From the NCBI GenBank assembly GCA_950097015.1, contig CATNEN010000033.1:1116001-1180000 (forward strand): 64,000 nt of DNA, read 5' to 3'. Source of the DNA: Macrostomum hystrix. Lineage: Eukaryota > Platyhelminthes > Macrostomidae. The notes under the pieces were generated by a model. That model made no database searches and was not told the origin of the DNA. It was given only the letters and a program-made list of their open reading frames with translations. Made by a program: the position numbers and the translations under genes. Below, in pieces: positions 1 through 11,700 of this stretch (within the stretch, counting starts at the first letter, position 1; each line of letters starts with the position of its first letter).

Positions 1-1872
1 TGGCTGCCTTTCTTCAACGCAAGTTTCTACGCGCCCGGAAGCCAAGTGCTGGTGAACTGCACTTTTATCGAGCAGGTGTCAGAGATTTTGAATTGCAATG
101 ACACTGGTGCATGGGTGCCGTTTCATTGTAGCTCAAACGGAGGCGGCAACTTCAGCTTATGCTTCGGACAGCACATTAATTGCACGACGGTCGTGCCGTA
201 CACGCCTTGCCCACGAAATGGGTCCTGGTTGAACGATTCGAGTCTAGAAATCCTGGAGACGATCGACTCGCAGTGGTCCGGCGGCTTCGACAGTCAGTAC
301 TACCTGGCGCCGAACGCCAGCCTTCGAGTCCGCTGCCGGCTGCCAAGAACAGGCGGCCACTTCACGGCTGGCTTAAACCTTACTGGCAAGCTTCGGTGTC
401 CCCTGAGCATCGCGGGCAATAATCAGCTGGTTTGGGATGAGCCGGGGCTACAATGTGCCTTTAGTGTCTGCCAGACAGTTTTCGACGAGTTGCCGCCTCT
501 ATCCATTGCCACTGGAATTAAGGTGAACCAATCTGAGCAATGGCTGCCTTTCTTCAATTCAAGCACCTACCCACCTGGAAGCCAGGTGTTAGTCAACTGT
601 ACCACATACGAGCAGGTATCTGAGATCATATACTGCAATGATACCGGCACTTGGGTACCGGTGCAGTGCAGCAGGGATGATAGTGGAAACAAGACCTTCT
701 GCATTGGGCAGCACATCAACTGTCTAGTCACAACAACTGCACCGATAGAGTACGCGCCGTGCCCAAGGAATGAGTCCTGGCTTAATGAAACGGGCTTAGA
801 AATCCTGGAGGTGATCGAGTCGCAGTGGTCGGGAGGCTTCGACAATGCCCAGTTTTTAGCGCCGAACGCCAGTCTGAGAGTTCGCTGCCGCTGGCCCAGG
901 ACCGCTGGCCGCTACCCAGCCAGCCTCGAGCTGACCGGGACACTCCGCTGTCCTATGAGAACTGCTAGGAGCGAACTCGCCTGGGACGAACCTGCACTGA
1001 ACTGCGCTTACAGAGTGTGCCCGCCCGTGTTCGACATGTTTCCGCCGCTGTCCGTTGCTACTGGAATTCGGGTGAACCAGTCTGACGTGTGGCTGCCGTA
1101 CTACAATGCCAGCTTCTATCCTAGTGGAAGCCAGGTGCTAATCAACTGCACCACCTACGAACTGATCTCCGAGATCCTGTACTGCAATGACTCAGGTTCG
1201 TGGGTCCCTGTCCAGTATAACACGGACAGCACGGGCAGCATCAGCATCTGCATCGGGGAGCACATCAGCTGCTTCGAGACGACTCAACCGCCTACCACCA
1301 CGCCTGCCCCTCCCGAGACTGTTCTCAGTACACTAATCACCGAGGTGCAAATTACCACAAATGGAGTGATCAGCACCGATAAAACCACGGTTACCGAGAC
1401 TCAGAACACTGTCACTGTAGAGATGGTCAGCACCACGGGGAGCTATCAGACGTCTCGGTTCCTGATGACGACGACAACCGTGTCAATATCGACGGTCTCC
1501 ACCACAGAAGGTGTCACGCAGTCAGCCGAATCGACCCTGCCTTCACTTTCAAACAGCTCAGAAATTAACCTCGGTTCCGTGTCATTGGAGAATACGCCAT
1601 CGCCTGCGCCATTGTTAAACACTTCAGGGCCCAGCATCGATGTGGCATCCTCAGCAAGCTTGCCATCGCCTGCGCCATTGTCTAACACTTCAGAGCCCAG
1701 CATCGATGTGGCATCCTCAGCAAGCTTGCCATCGCCTGCGCCATTGTCAAACACTTCAGGGCCCAGCATCGATGAGGCATCCTCAGCAAGCTTGCCGCCA
1801 TTGATAAACGTGTCTGTGCCAGGATTGGGTGAGCTAATCAGAACAAGTTTCAAAACAATTACTTTTATCTAA
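1..1872 (+). CDS. Sushi-repeat surface/secreted protein, 5'-truncated
   Basis: The frame is open from base 1 (first codon TGG), so the 5' end lies outside the window; internal GTG codons are not starts. It holds tandem units of 180 and 183 residues (bases 1-540, 541-1089) and a partial third. Each unit contains two four-cysteine modules with the sushi/CCP pattern: Cys, then VNC or RVRC, then a third Cys, then W and a last Cys (for example YCNDTGTWVPVQC). N-glycosylation sequons are dense. From about base 1280 the protein turns into a Thr/Ser/Pro-rich stalk ending in three imperfect 22-residue repeats (about 1600-1800). The role is probably extracellular adhesion or recognition; no transmembrane segment is visible. 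The TAA at 1870 gives a weak end: a splice-donor-like GGGTGAGC lies near 1826, so the last residues may be intronic. Family assignment is inference from Cys spacing. Confidence 0.75.
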   Translation, partial: WLPFFNASFYAPGSQVLVNCTFIEQVSEILNCNDTGAWVPFHCSSNGGGNFSLCFGQHINCTTVVPYTPCPRNGSWLNDSSLEILETIDSQWSGGFDSQYYLAPNASLRVRCRLPRTGGHFTAGLNLTGKLRCPLSIAGNNQLVWDEPGLQCAFSVCQTVFDELPPLSIATGIKVNQSEQWLPFFNSSTYPPGSQVLVNCTTYEQVSEIIYCNDTGTWVPVQCSRDDSGNKTFCIGQHINCLVTTTAPIEYAPCPRNESWLNETGLEILEVIESQWSGGFDNAQFLAPNASLRVRCRWPRTAGRYPASLELTGTLRCPMRTARSELAWDEPALNCAYRVCPPVFDMFPPLSVATGIRVNQSDVWLPYYNASFYPSGSQVLINCTTYELISEILYCNDSGSWVPVQYNTDSTGSISICIGEHISCFETTQPPTTTPAPPETVLSTLITEVQITTNGVISTDKTTVTETQNTVTVEMVSTTGSYQTSRFLMTTTTVSISTVSTTEGVTQSAESTLPSLSNSSEINLGSVSLENTPSPAPLLNTSGPSIDVASSASLPSPAPLSNTSEPSIDVASSASLPSPAPLSNTSGPSIDEASSASLPPLINVSVPGLGELIRTSFKTITFI

Positions 1873-3009
1873 ATAACGCCTCGTTACCAGAAATTTTCCG
1901 GAGATTTTCAGTCGCTGCTCACATGAAGGCACCTCCATTGGGAATATAGTTTTCGTAAGTAATTAACTTGATATTTTATTTTACTATTTTTTCGATCGTA
2001 ATTTTTTATTGTATTGACGCTTTGAAGTCAGACATTTCCTATCGGTAAGTAAAAGCAGGTAAATAATACATAGTTTTTTCGATACACCAAAATGATCAAA
2101 ACCCTAAATATCTAATATGTGTTGCTTGATCGGTATTTCAGTCATAATATGACTAAAGTACACATTTAATCAATGAAATATAGCAATTATAATGTAGCGT
2201 ATTTTCTAATTCACAGCATTATTTTTGTTGTTAATTGCATTATTATTTATCGTTTAGAAATAAAATAGAAATATAATTTAGAGTTTCTTCAGGAAATTTA
2301 CCTAAAAAGCGTAAACTTAATATTCGCTGTTTTTCTAGAAAATTCTGTTTAGTACCATTCTTTTTATCAAATATAGTTTTAAGTAGTTTAAAAAATGATT
2401 AATAATGTGCTCCATATATGCAGTTTAATTTATTTTGCATGAAATTATCATCATCTAGATTGCTTTGTTATACCGTTCGCATTTTCTTAGAATTTCCTCT
2501 TATTACGCAATGTGTAAATGCACGCTACCACATGCCTAAACTTTTCAACGTTTTACTCAATCAATCGATGGACTTCCTCAACCAATAAAATAACCACCGA
2601 GTTCGCTCAATTCCTTTAAACTAAAAGTCTTTACAATAATACAAACCCACGCATGCGGTGGCCTACGACTGAGCTATAAATTGATAGAATGAGGATGTAT
2701 AACTAATAATTGTTGTTTGGCTTCTTAATTTGATAATATTTATGCTCGTATTTCCTAAATTGGCTAGCTTTTGTCTGATTGATGATATTAAAAAACATTT
2801 AAGCCTGCTTATTAAAGATTAAGTCCATAGCAACAAGATTGTGTAAATAAACGAAATAAAACATTTTTGTGGTTGTGTACTTTGAATATTAGAGATTAGG
2901 CAATAGCTATAGTACTCATCTGAGTGCAATAAAAGGCAGTATAGCATTTTACTTCCAATAATGAGCCTTAATTGTTACCAAGGCACATAAAAAAACTTCT
3001 ACAAGCCGT
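1873..3009. other. AT-rich intergenic stretch
   Basis: No ORF of credible composition on either strand. The sequence is AT-rich with short homopolymers and would include the 3' UTR or a last intron of the upstream gene. Confidence 0.6.
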
Positions 3010-3468
3010 TGTCTGTCATGCATCCAGTCATTGAGTTGTCAGTCATGCATCCAGTCATTGAGTTGTCAGTCATGCATCCAGTCATTGAGTTGTCAATCAT
3101 GCATCCAGCAGTCATTGAGTTGTCAATCATGCATCCAGTCATTGAGTTGTCAGTCATGCATCCAGTCATTGAGTTGTCAGTCATGCATCCAGTCATTGAG
3201 TTGTCAGTCATGCATCCAGTCATTGAGTTGTCAATCATGCATCCAGTCATTGAGTTGTCAATCATGCATCCAGTCATTGAGTTGTCAGTCATGCATCCAG
3301 TCATTGAGTTGTCAATCATGCATCCAGTCATTGAGTTGTCAATCATGCATCCAGTCATTGAGTTGTCAATCATGCATCCAGCAGTCATTGAGTTGTCAAT
3401 CATGCATCCAGTCATTGAGTTGTCAGTCATGCATCCAGTCATTGAGTTGTCAGTCATGCATCCATGTC
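3010..3468. repeat. 27-bp minisatellite, about 17 copies
   Basis: Units of the form CATGCATCCAGTCATTGAGTTGTCAGT differ mainly by G/A at one site; two copies carry an extra 3 bp (CAG). The 27-bp length keeps three frames open, giving artefactual repeat ORFs on both strands. Confidence 0.95.
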
Positions 3469-3479
3469 AAATGTAGAGG

Positions 3480-3911
3480 GCAAGCCAACTGATTCATTAG
3501 AAGTGTAAGCTATAAATGTTATGTGGTGAGATATAAGGCCACAATTAGTGTCGCTAATCTAAGCAATAAACATAGATTGTACGAGTACATGGGTAAAAAT
3601 GACAATAAAATGATTAAAAGTCTTCTATTGTGGAAAAGACACTGAACTCAGAATATTTTGGCCAAAACAAAAGTCAACAAATCAAAAAGCTATCAGAAAG
3701 CAGGCAGGCCTCGTGAGAAGCTATTGAAGAGATCAACTTTGAGTGGGGCTACAAGTAGATAAAATACCTGACCAAATTTGTTAAATCATATGTTGTTTTA
3801 AACTCACTAGTATGAGTAGTCTGTTTCAGTAGCTTTTTCCAGTAGCTTAGCTGGCGCAAACGAGCTGCTACCTTTTAATTCATAGATCACTCAGTCTGTG
3901 TAACGCTACAA
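3480..3911. other. Non-coding spacer between two arrays
   Basis: AT-rich with no credible ORF. Confidence 0.5.
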
Positions 3912-4150
3912 TCATTGTGTCACTCTGTACGTCACTCTGTATGTCACTCTGTACGTCACTCTATACGTCACTCTGTACGTCACTCTGTATCTCACTCTGT
4001 ACGTCACTCTATATGTCACTCTGTACGTCACTCTGTACGTAACTCTGTACGGCACTCTGTATGTCTCTCTATACGTCACTCTGTACGTCACTCTGTACGT
4101 CACTCTGTATCTCACTCTGTATGTCTCTCTATACGTCACTCTTACTCTGT
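3912..4150. repeat. 12-bp minisatellite, about 20 copies
   Basis: Unit GTCACTCTGTAC with GTAT and CTAT variants. It lies just beyond the stop of the minus-strand Roco gene, so it may sit in its 3' flank or UTR. Confidence 0.93.
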
Positions 4151-4269
4151 ATCTCGCTTTATATGACTACTGAAACACCTCTGTTTTTAGGCACAAGATG
4201 TGAAGTCAGCAAAGATTAGTAAAAATGATGAAACATCGGGGATCAAGGTCACCCCAGACTAAACTGCCT

Positions 4270-5777
4270 TCAAAGCAGACTGCAGGCTCGGCTCCTCTGG
4301 CTTGGCCCAGCCGGCGCGCTGAATGGACGCTTCTTAACACCGCCCAGCCCTTCGCTGGCGTCGCCGACGTGTCGACGAGTCGCAGCCGCGGCTACAGCAG
4401 CAGCAGCCGCCGCGGACGAAGCGGCTGAATTAGCCGGCTCCGGCGACTCGGCAGCTTCATCAATGCGGCCCAGTGTGACAGTCAGGCGGCGTTTCAGGGC
4501 CGCCGCAGTCTCAGCCGCCGCCTCGGCCGCCTCCTCAGCCGCGGATTCGGCAGCCACCGACGTGGCGGCGCCGCTGCCAACAACGGCGATGACCTGCGCC
4601 AGCAGCTCCTCCTCTTGATCATCGTCAACATGAACAGCTTCAGGGGCAGCGGCTGCCGCTGCGGTTTCGGCCAGCACGACAGTCCTTGGCTGGCTCTGGT
4701 GCTCCGGGCATAGCCAGAGAATCTTGCCAGACGGCAGGTGGCATCGGCGAAGTCCGCTGGCGATGCTCGGATCGCGACGGCGCAGATACTCGCGCAAGGC
4801 GGCGTGCAGCTGGCGAAGATCGACCTCGGGACCGGCCCGCTCCGCCCCCGAGCGCAGGTGGTCGAGGAGGCGACCGCCGGCCAGCGGGTCGGCCGCGGTA
4901 TCCAGGCCGCTGCGCCGGCTGTGTCGAATGACGAGCATCAGGCGAAGCAGCAGCGGCGCCAGGCCCGCCAGCAGCTGCAGTGCGGCGTCGCGGCCGAGTC
5001 TGATTGGCAGGCCGGCGCCGGGGGCCGCGTGCCAGCCGCCCTCATGCTCGCACAGCAGGCGGAAGCGGTACAGGAAGCTGCTGGGCCCTTCGTCTTCTGG
5101 AAGAGGAAGATCGACATCGGGGGCGTCTTCAGCGAACGGCATCGTGCCGTCATCCGGGGTGCCCGCTCTGCTGGTCTGAAAGTGGAATGTTAGATGGGGG
5201 GTAGAATGTTCGAAGGGTGGAATGAAAAATTCTAATAATTGCATGAGGGCTGCAGGCAATGGCATCCATCATTTGGTGGAGCTGCAGCCAGCAGGAGGCA
5301 ATTCTGTTCATTTCGCTGACTCCTGAGCACACAGATACTTTACGCAGGCACACGCTCACACAGGTGCGTACATCTGCCCTGACTTTCTCATCGTCAGGCA
5401 GTGTACACTTCACTGTGCCTTGGAGGTCGGCCCTCAAGGGCGTAAATTGCACGACAAGCCCAAAAGATTTCCCTGCGCGGCTGCGTCCCAAATGATTGTG
5501 GCCTCGCCTCGGAATCGAGCTCAGGGACCTTGGTGCGAGAGGCGAACGCTCTGCCACTCACCCCCTGGTAAAAGGGTAGAACGGCAGAACGGTGGAATCA
5601 CAGAAAGGTGGAATGGCAGAGGAGAAAGGAGCTTCAGTCAGACGAGCACCCACAACTGAGGTCACTCACCGAGTCCGCATAGATGTCGGGCACGATGAGG
5701 CAGGGAAACTGCTCGGCCGGGTCCAGAAAGCCCGCGTACTGCCTGTAGACCTTGCGCTGCGCCAGCTCGATCAGCTC
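4270..5777 (-). other. C-terminal module and Ala-rich tail of the Roco protein
   Basis: Exons 5777-5670 and 5175-4270. The first (ELIELAQRKVYRQYAGFLDP) is helical. The last begins acidic (PFAEDAPDVDLPLPEDE), then holds the globular tail ending in GLRRCHLPSGKILWLCPEH, a motif seen at the end of LRR-Roc-COR-TIR proteins. The final ~100 residues are low-complexity Ala/Glu helices and an Arg/Ser tail. The stop is TGA at 4270-4272. Confidence 0.75.
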
Positions 5778-8700
5778 CTGCCAGTTGGACAGTTCTTATC
5801 ATCTTACTATGAGTAGGATATTTGCTAGGAATACTTATATCATTTAAATTGCGTGTGATACTGGAGATTGATTAGAATGACTTAAAAGAGATTGATTAAA
5901 ATCTCCATGAGATAGATCTGTGTGACCTTCAAAAGATTTATCAGTGTGATCTCCAAGAGATTGATCAGTGTGATCTCCAAGAGATTGATCAGTGGATCAT
6001 TACCTGGAACATGGCTCCCCCAGCACCCGCAATGCTGCTGCTGCGCCGCTTTCGCAGGCTGTCTTTGCTGTCGGCCCTCCGGCTGGGGTAGTACTTCTCC
6101 AGGCACTCTGTGACGCTGTTGAGCAGCGTCTCGAAGCAGGAGTCGGTGCCTGCTTGGAAGTTCACCTTCGGATGGCCGAGCGACATCATGCCGATCTGTG
6201 CGACGGAGGATTGGGGATTTAGAAATTATTGAATGGGAAAATTCGTGATTTTTATAAGAATTTCGGTATCAAGAGATCGACAATGGAAGATTGGAACAAT
6301 AGAGGATCGGAACAATGGAAGATTGGAACAATGGAAGATTGGAACAATGGAAGATTGGAACAATGGAAGATTGGAGCAGCGTATGATGAGATTATTGGGG
6401 AAGATTTGGGGAAGAGGGATGTAAAGAAAAGTTTAGATAAGAGATTATATGGAAAATAAGTTATTATGGTAAAATACAACCTTGAATTCATAAATAGGAA
6501 TCTTATAAATTGTAGCCTAATATTTTGCTGTCAAATGCAGTCCTGAAGCAAGTTCAATTTTTTAAACCAATTAACTACAAACTCATTTCGGAGCAGTTGA
6601 TTGTCTTTTTGGTGCAGGCCAACCAATCAAAAGAGTGCTAATGTAAATAAACGACAGTGCTTTCACAATCTCCATAAATTTGATTACATTTCTCCTAGTC
6701 TGATAAAGCATACATCTTTTGGCGGCCTGTGTGTTTTTATACCTTCAACTGCATTAAATCTGCAGCCACTTTAAGCCGGCTTCACGCCACGAATCATAGT
6801 CTCGAGTGTTTGTGTTGTCTGATCCTCTTTTTTCCCTTAGTCTCCCAGCACAAATAAATGATTAGCCGCACGGCCCCCCAGGGCGAAAAAGAGGCTGTCT
6901 GTCAGTCAGGCTGTCTGTTTCGCACGGTTTGTGCGGCTGTAGTGATAGTACGAGCTGCATGGAATCATGCTGTTCTCAATGTGCATTTCAAATCAGGGAC
7001 TGCCCAAATATTGGAGAGTCCAAATATGAATTTACTATATCGATGATATAGTCAGGCTTATTCTCATTTTTTATCATACTGATGTTTATGCTACTCATAC
7101 TTTTGTTTGTTACTGCCTAATAGCAGTAATTCTATTCCTTACAATTCTATTTTTAATTTTTACTCGTTTGTCTAGCTGTACTTTTACGTTTGATTTGTAT
7201 TTTTCTGTGGCAATTTTAAGGGTGTACTTTTACCTCGAAATTTTATGCACTTTAATAATTCATTTGTACTTTTCTGTTGCTGTGTCGTGTACTTTTATGA
7301 ATTGTGAACCTTTTTGTGTAAAAAATTATCAATGAAGTGAACTTTTTCTCTATTCATTCAATAATCCCAAACAAGGTCATAACATTTGATATTTTTTACA
7401 TGCAGGCAACAAGCATGGTGACATTTTTTGAGTCGCAGGGTGTGGCTGGTGGGTGAAGTTTCACAGAATTAGCTCGTTGCAGAAAACCGACTTCAACTTA
7501 AGCCAGACTAACTGCAGACTGAAATCGAAACCAATCTGAGAAGTGTATATAGCTAGCTGCCTAGCCATGCCGCAACCTCGGCTTGGGAGCTGGAAACGGG
7601 CTCACTTTCGTTCCCAGTCTTGTATCGGCCGTACAGGATCGATTTCCCTTTCTCCCAAAAGGATCTATTTTCCCCTAAAACTGCAGCGCTGTATTTAAGC
7701 CGGCTACTACTCGCGCAGCTAAATGAATCCTTGAAATTCTTGAGCACTCGCCGCGCGGGGCCACCGGCTGTGGCTACTGGCTACTGAAATCCGCTTCCCA
7801 GCTTTAGTAGCACACCTGCGTGGGAGTGTGAGTAGAGGATTTAAGCCGTAGATATCGACGTATCACAAAATGCCTCCCCAGTTTCGCTTTTAACTTCCTT
7901 TCGTAGAATCTCGGCTGATCGCTTCTGCTACAGTGGCTCGAATTGAAATCAGACTGAGGTCCCTCACACATTAGAGCTGTTCGAATGTTTCAACTGTCCG
8001 CCAGTTATTCAGTTTTAGACATGTACTTTTGTTTGTTTAATAAAAATTTTTATTCAATGCGGCTCCTTATTTGGTAATATTTGGTCGCGGCTCAGCCACC
8101 GAGTTCGCTGATTGGCTGACGCTCTCTGCAGGCGAAGCCCAACCCCATCAAGCCGACTCTGATTGGCTGGGGGCCCGTCACAAATTAACGCAGCTTTTCT
8201 ATCGCTGGGTTTCTGGGTTTCTAGCACACTTCACTCCACAGATTTATTAGATCCAAAAATGATAAATCCATAGATTCCTTATCTGCCCAACTGTAAATAT
8301 AATGTGCCAAAAATTACCTTAACTATTCTCTCATTGGCTGAAACGAAAAATCGATTCTACCTACTGCAACTAATACTATTCATGCTTGCTAAGTTGCTCA
8401 TTTAGTTGCTCAGCATCATTCGATCTTTGAATGTCTAGATTGGCTTGGTTACCTCCGTGGACTCCCACAGCACTCCGGTGCCGACCACGCAAATGATCAT
8501 CGGCCTGTTGAGCGTCAGGTGAGCGAACCTGAACTCCATCTGACAGTTCTTGGAGGCCACGTACTGCAGTGAGATTGCGATGGGGTGTAGTTAGCTAGCT
8601 TAATGATAACAATAATAATAATATAACAATAATAATTTCTGGAGGGCTGCGTTCAACGGCACATTGCTGGTGACAGTATAACAGAAATTTCGATGACTCC

Positions 8701-11700
8701 TGAGCACGCACGCACACAGATACCGTACTCAGGCACACACTCATACAGGTGTGTACATCTGCCCTGACTTTCTCATCGTCAGGCAGTGTACACTTTCACT
8801 CTGCCTTGGGGGTTGGCCCTCAAGGGCGTAAATTGCACGACAAGCCCCCAAGCCTTGTCTCGGCGGCTGCACTTCAAATAAATGTGGTCTCGCCACGGAA
8901 TCGGGCTCAGCAACCTTGGTGCGAGAGGCAAACGCGTTAACCGCTCTGCTACTGACCCCCTAGTTAACTAACTTGCGTGGGAGCATTCTTTTTTCTGTCC
9001 ATTTTGCCCATTAACGTGGCGCTCCCACGATTTAGTCGCGTCACACTCACGGTCCGGTGCGGACTATGGCGCTAATGGAGGCTAAGTCAGTGCTATAAAT
9101 TTTCATCCACACAATGGCTAGGTGACTTTGATTTGCAAACGCAATTCTTAGAATCCCATTAGCCAAATATAGAAACATGAATGCACTTTAGTTCCGAGGA
9201 AGTCTGGAACCTGTTGCCAGTCACTCAGATGGCTTTCGCCGAAACAGAAACACATTTTTCCTGAGACCTACACCTAAGACAACTACGAGTATTAAGATAA
9301 ATTTCAAATCAATTCGATCTAAAACCTAAGACCAGCGAAATAATGGTAGAGTCAGTCTCACCTCATCAGATAGGCAAGCCACGACAACCTTGCAGGCCTT
9401 GAGTCCCTGGCAGAGGTCTTCGAACAAGCCTTTCTCTCCTAGCCGTTCCACGTCGATCCAGCAGGACAGTCCGCCCACCTCTTCCAGGTGTTTTTTAATC
9501 TTGCGCGGATCGCCGAAGCCCAAGGAGCGAGAGGTGGCCTTGCCGTGTCCGGCCTTCACAGCCTCGTGCGAGTTCGCCCAGCAGTAGCTGATGAACACGT
9601 CAGCGCGGCTGCTCACTCGCTGTGTGGTGTGGTGGCATGATTGTCAGGTTCAGTTAGCATTCACTTTCAAAGGCATACTTGATGGTAAAGACAGCACTGG
9701 AAGTTAGTCGGCTAAGTTTGATGTGCTTTGGTGTGTTGGGCATTTGATTTGAACTAAATCGCTGTGTCAGAATCTGTATTCCTATAATAATTTAGCTCTT
9801 GTTTTATAGAACACGTGTCACCTATTCATTATCAAAGCCTCTCAAAGAAAGCCAGCGGAACTGAAGTGCGAATCTCAGCAGCGTGTGTCGCAGAGCAGAA
9901 GATATTGATAAGAAACTCGACCCAGTCTCACTTTGATCTGCCACCAACAGCTTTGCTTGGGGACGGAAATCAAGGAAATCAAGGCTTCTGTTGATAGGAA
10001 CAGAAAATGTCTCAGAAAGAGTAAGGTTTCACATTATCGGCAAGCAAATTGGCCTTCTTAATTCGATAATAAGTTTAGGGAATATGAGTGCGGACACGTC
10101 GATTTTTTTTAAATACAATCTAATTTTAACTAAAATTCACATTTGAGCGTATTAGCTGCTGTCATACTACTCAGCAAGCGTACATTCAAGCAAAGGATTC
10201 ACCTTAACAAAATTAATCCCACTTCCAAATGAAGAGAGCAACGCGCCCATCCATATAAGTTTTCTCTCTTTCTCTTCTTAGTCCACTCATATTTTTTGTG
10301 CGAGATATCCATACGCCAGCCCAGCTGCAATCTGATTGGCTGGCGGGTTAGATCAGAGGGGCGAGAACCGGATCGGAGCGTGAGACGAAGTAGAAAAATT
10401 TCCGAGTTTAGGAAGAGAATACGCCAGGGACAGGGAGGCGGTGGGGCGAACTCGACAAAAGCGCCGCAGTTGTCAGAGAACACTATAATCTGCTCAAGCA
10501 TCACAATCTGCAGCAACAGGAGCTATGCTAGCCCACGTGGCTGTCAACGGCAGCTGTCTGAATGACTCCAACAGCTCGGCGGGTCCCGCCGGCGGCGCCG
10601 CCAATGTCTATCTGTACATTGCGTGCGTCCTGAGCTATCTGAATGCCCTAACCAACGGCTTCTCTCTTGTGGTGTTCGTCCTGGACAAGAAAAATGTCAT
10701 CATGGGCCGTCTGCTCCTGCTTCTATCGCTCTCTGAGACTGTGCTGAACATCGGCTTCGCAGCCAACCTCACCGTCATGCTCTCCGTCATGGCAGACGCG
10801 GGCAGGCAGACCTACGACAGCACGCTAAGACCTCAAATCCTCACCTGCACCTTCTTCCTCTCGTTCGTCGTCGCCAACGCCTTCATTATGGTGCGCAATT
10901 GGTGCCTCGTGATGATCGCCGGCAGCCGTTGCGAGGTGGTCAGCAACCCCTTCAGCACCCGCAGTGGCCAGCTGTTCAGTCACCGCCGCAGTCAGGTGTG
11001 CTACGCGGTGACTCTCATCCTATCACTGTTGGTGTGCGCCCCGCGCTTGTTTGAGTTCACCTGGACAATCTGCGAGTTCCCGCCGGCTGCTGGCGAGGAC
11101 AATTCAACTGGCACCGTTTACAGCCTGACCACCGCCACGCATCACATCCTGGACAAGAACCCGTCCTACAGCCACTACAAGACTCTGCTGGTGTTTCCGC
11201 TGCAGACGATTGCTCCAATTTTTCTCATTAGCGGCCTGTCGCTGGTGATCATCTTCATCTTGCGCAGGCGGCGTCTTCTCCAGCAGAACAGCGGCGGCGG
11301 AGCCGGTGGTGGCGGCGGCGGCGGTAACGTCAATAGCGGCGCCGGAGGCGGAGTCAGTGCTGGCGGCGGCAGCGGCAGCCGCAGCCAGGATGCAGCCACA
11401 AAGACCGTCATGATCCTGATGTTCTCGTTCATCATCTGCGAGCTGCCCACTTTTCTGTTCTTCATCCTGAACCAGACAATCTTCGCCTCCATGCGCGGCT
11501 TCACGGAGATCCGGATGCACACCACCTTCCTGGCCAACATCATGCTCAGCGCGGACAGCTTCACTAACTTCATCATCTACAGCAGCACCAGCAACACCTT
11601 CAGGGAGACGGTGCGTCGCATGTTCCACCTGCCCGATAGCCGGAGAGGCCGCAGCAACAACTACAATTATTACAACAACCACCTGCACAACAACAACTAC

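Larger units (their letters stand above)
6004..9619 (-). other. TIR domain 2, catalytic glutamate present
   Basis: Exons 9619-9362, 8563-8453 and 6195-6004. ADVFISYCWAN is strand A with the SY motif. CWIDVERL carries Glu (codon 9446-9448) in the context of the SARM1 NADase glutamate. CLSDEYVASKNCQMEFRFA is the S..Y..S..C..E signature spanning a splice junction. VVGTGVLWE and GHPKVNFQ finish the fold. About 34 extra residues (KAGHGKATSRSLGFGDP and neighbours) expand the loop after strand A. Confidence 0.85.

Noticed and set aside
3010-3468. Regular repeat array considered as a CRISPR array
   Set aside because: Units are directly adjacent with no unique spacers, in animal DNA.
4724-5193. Plus-strand ORFs of about 150 residues
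   Set aside because: Shadows of the GC-rich last Roco exon.
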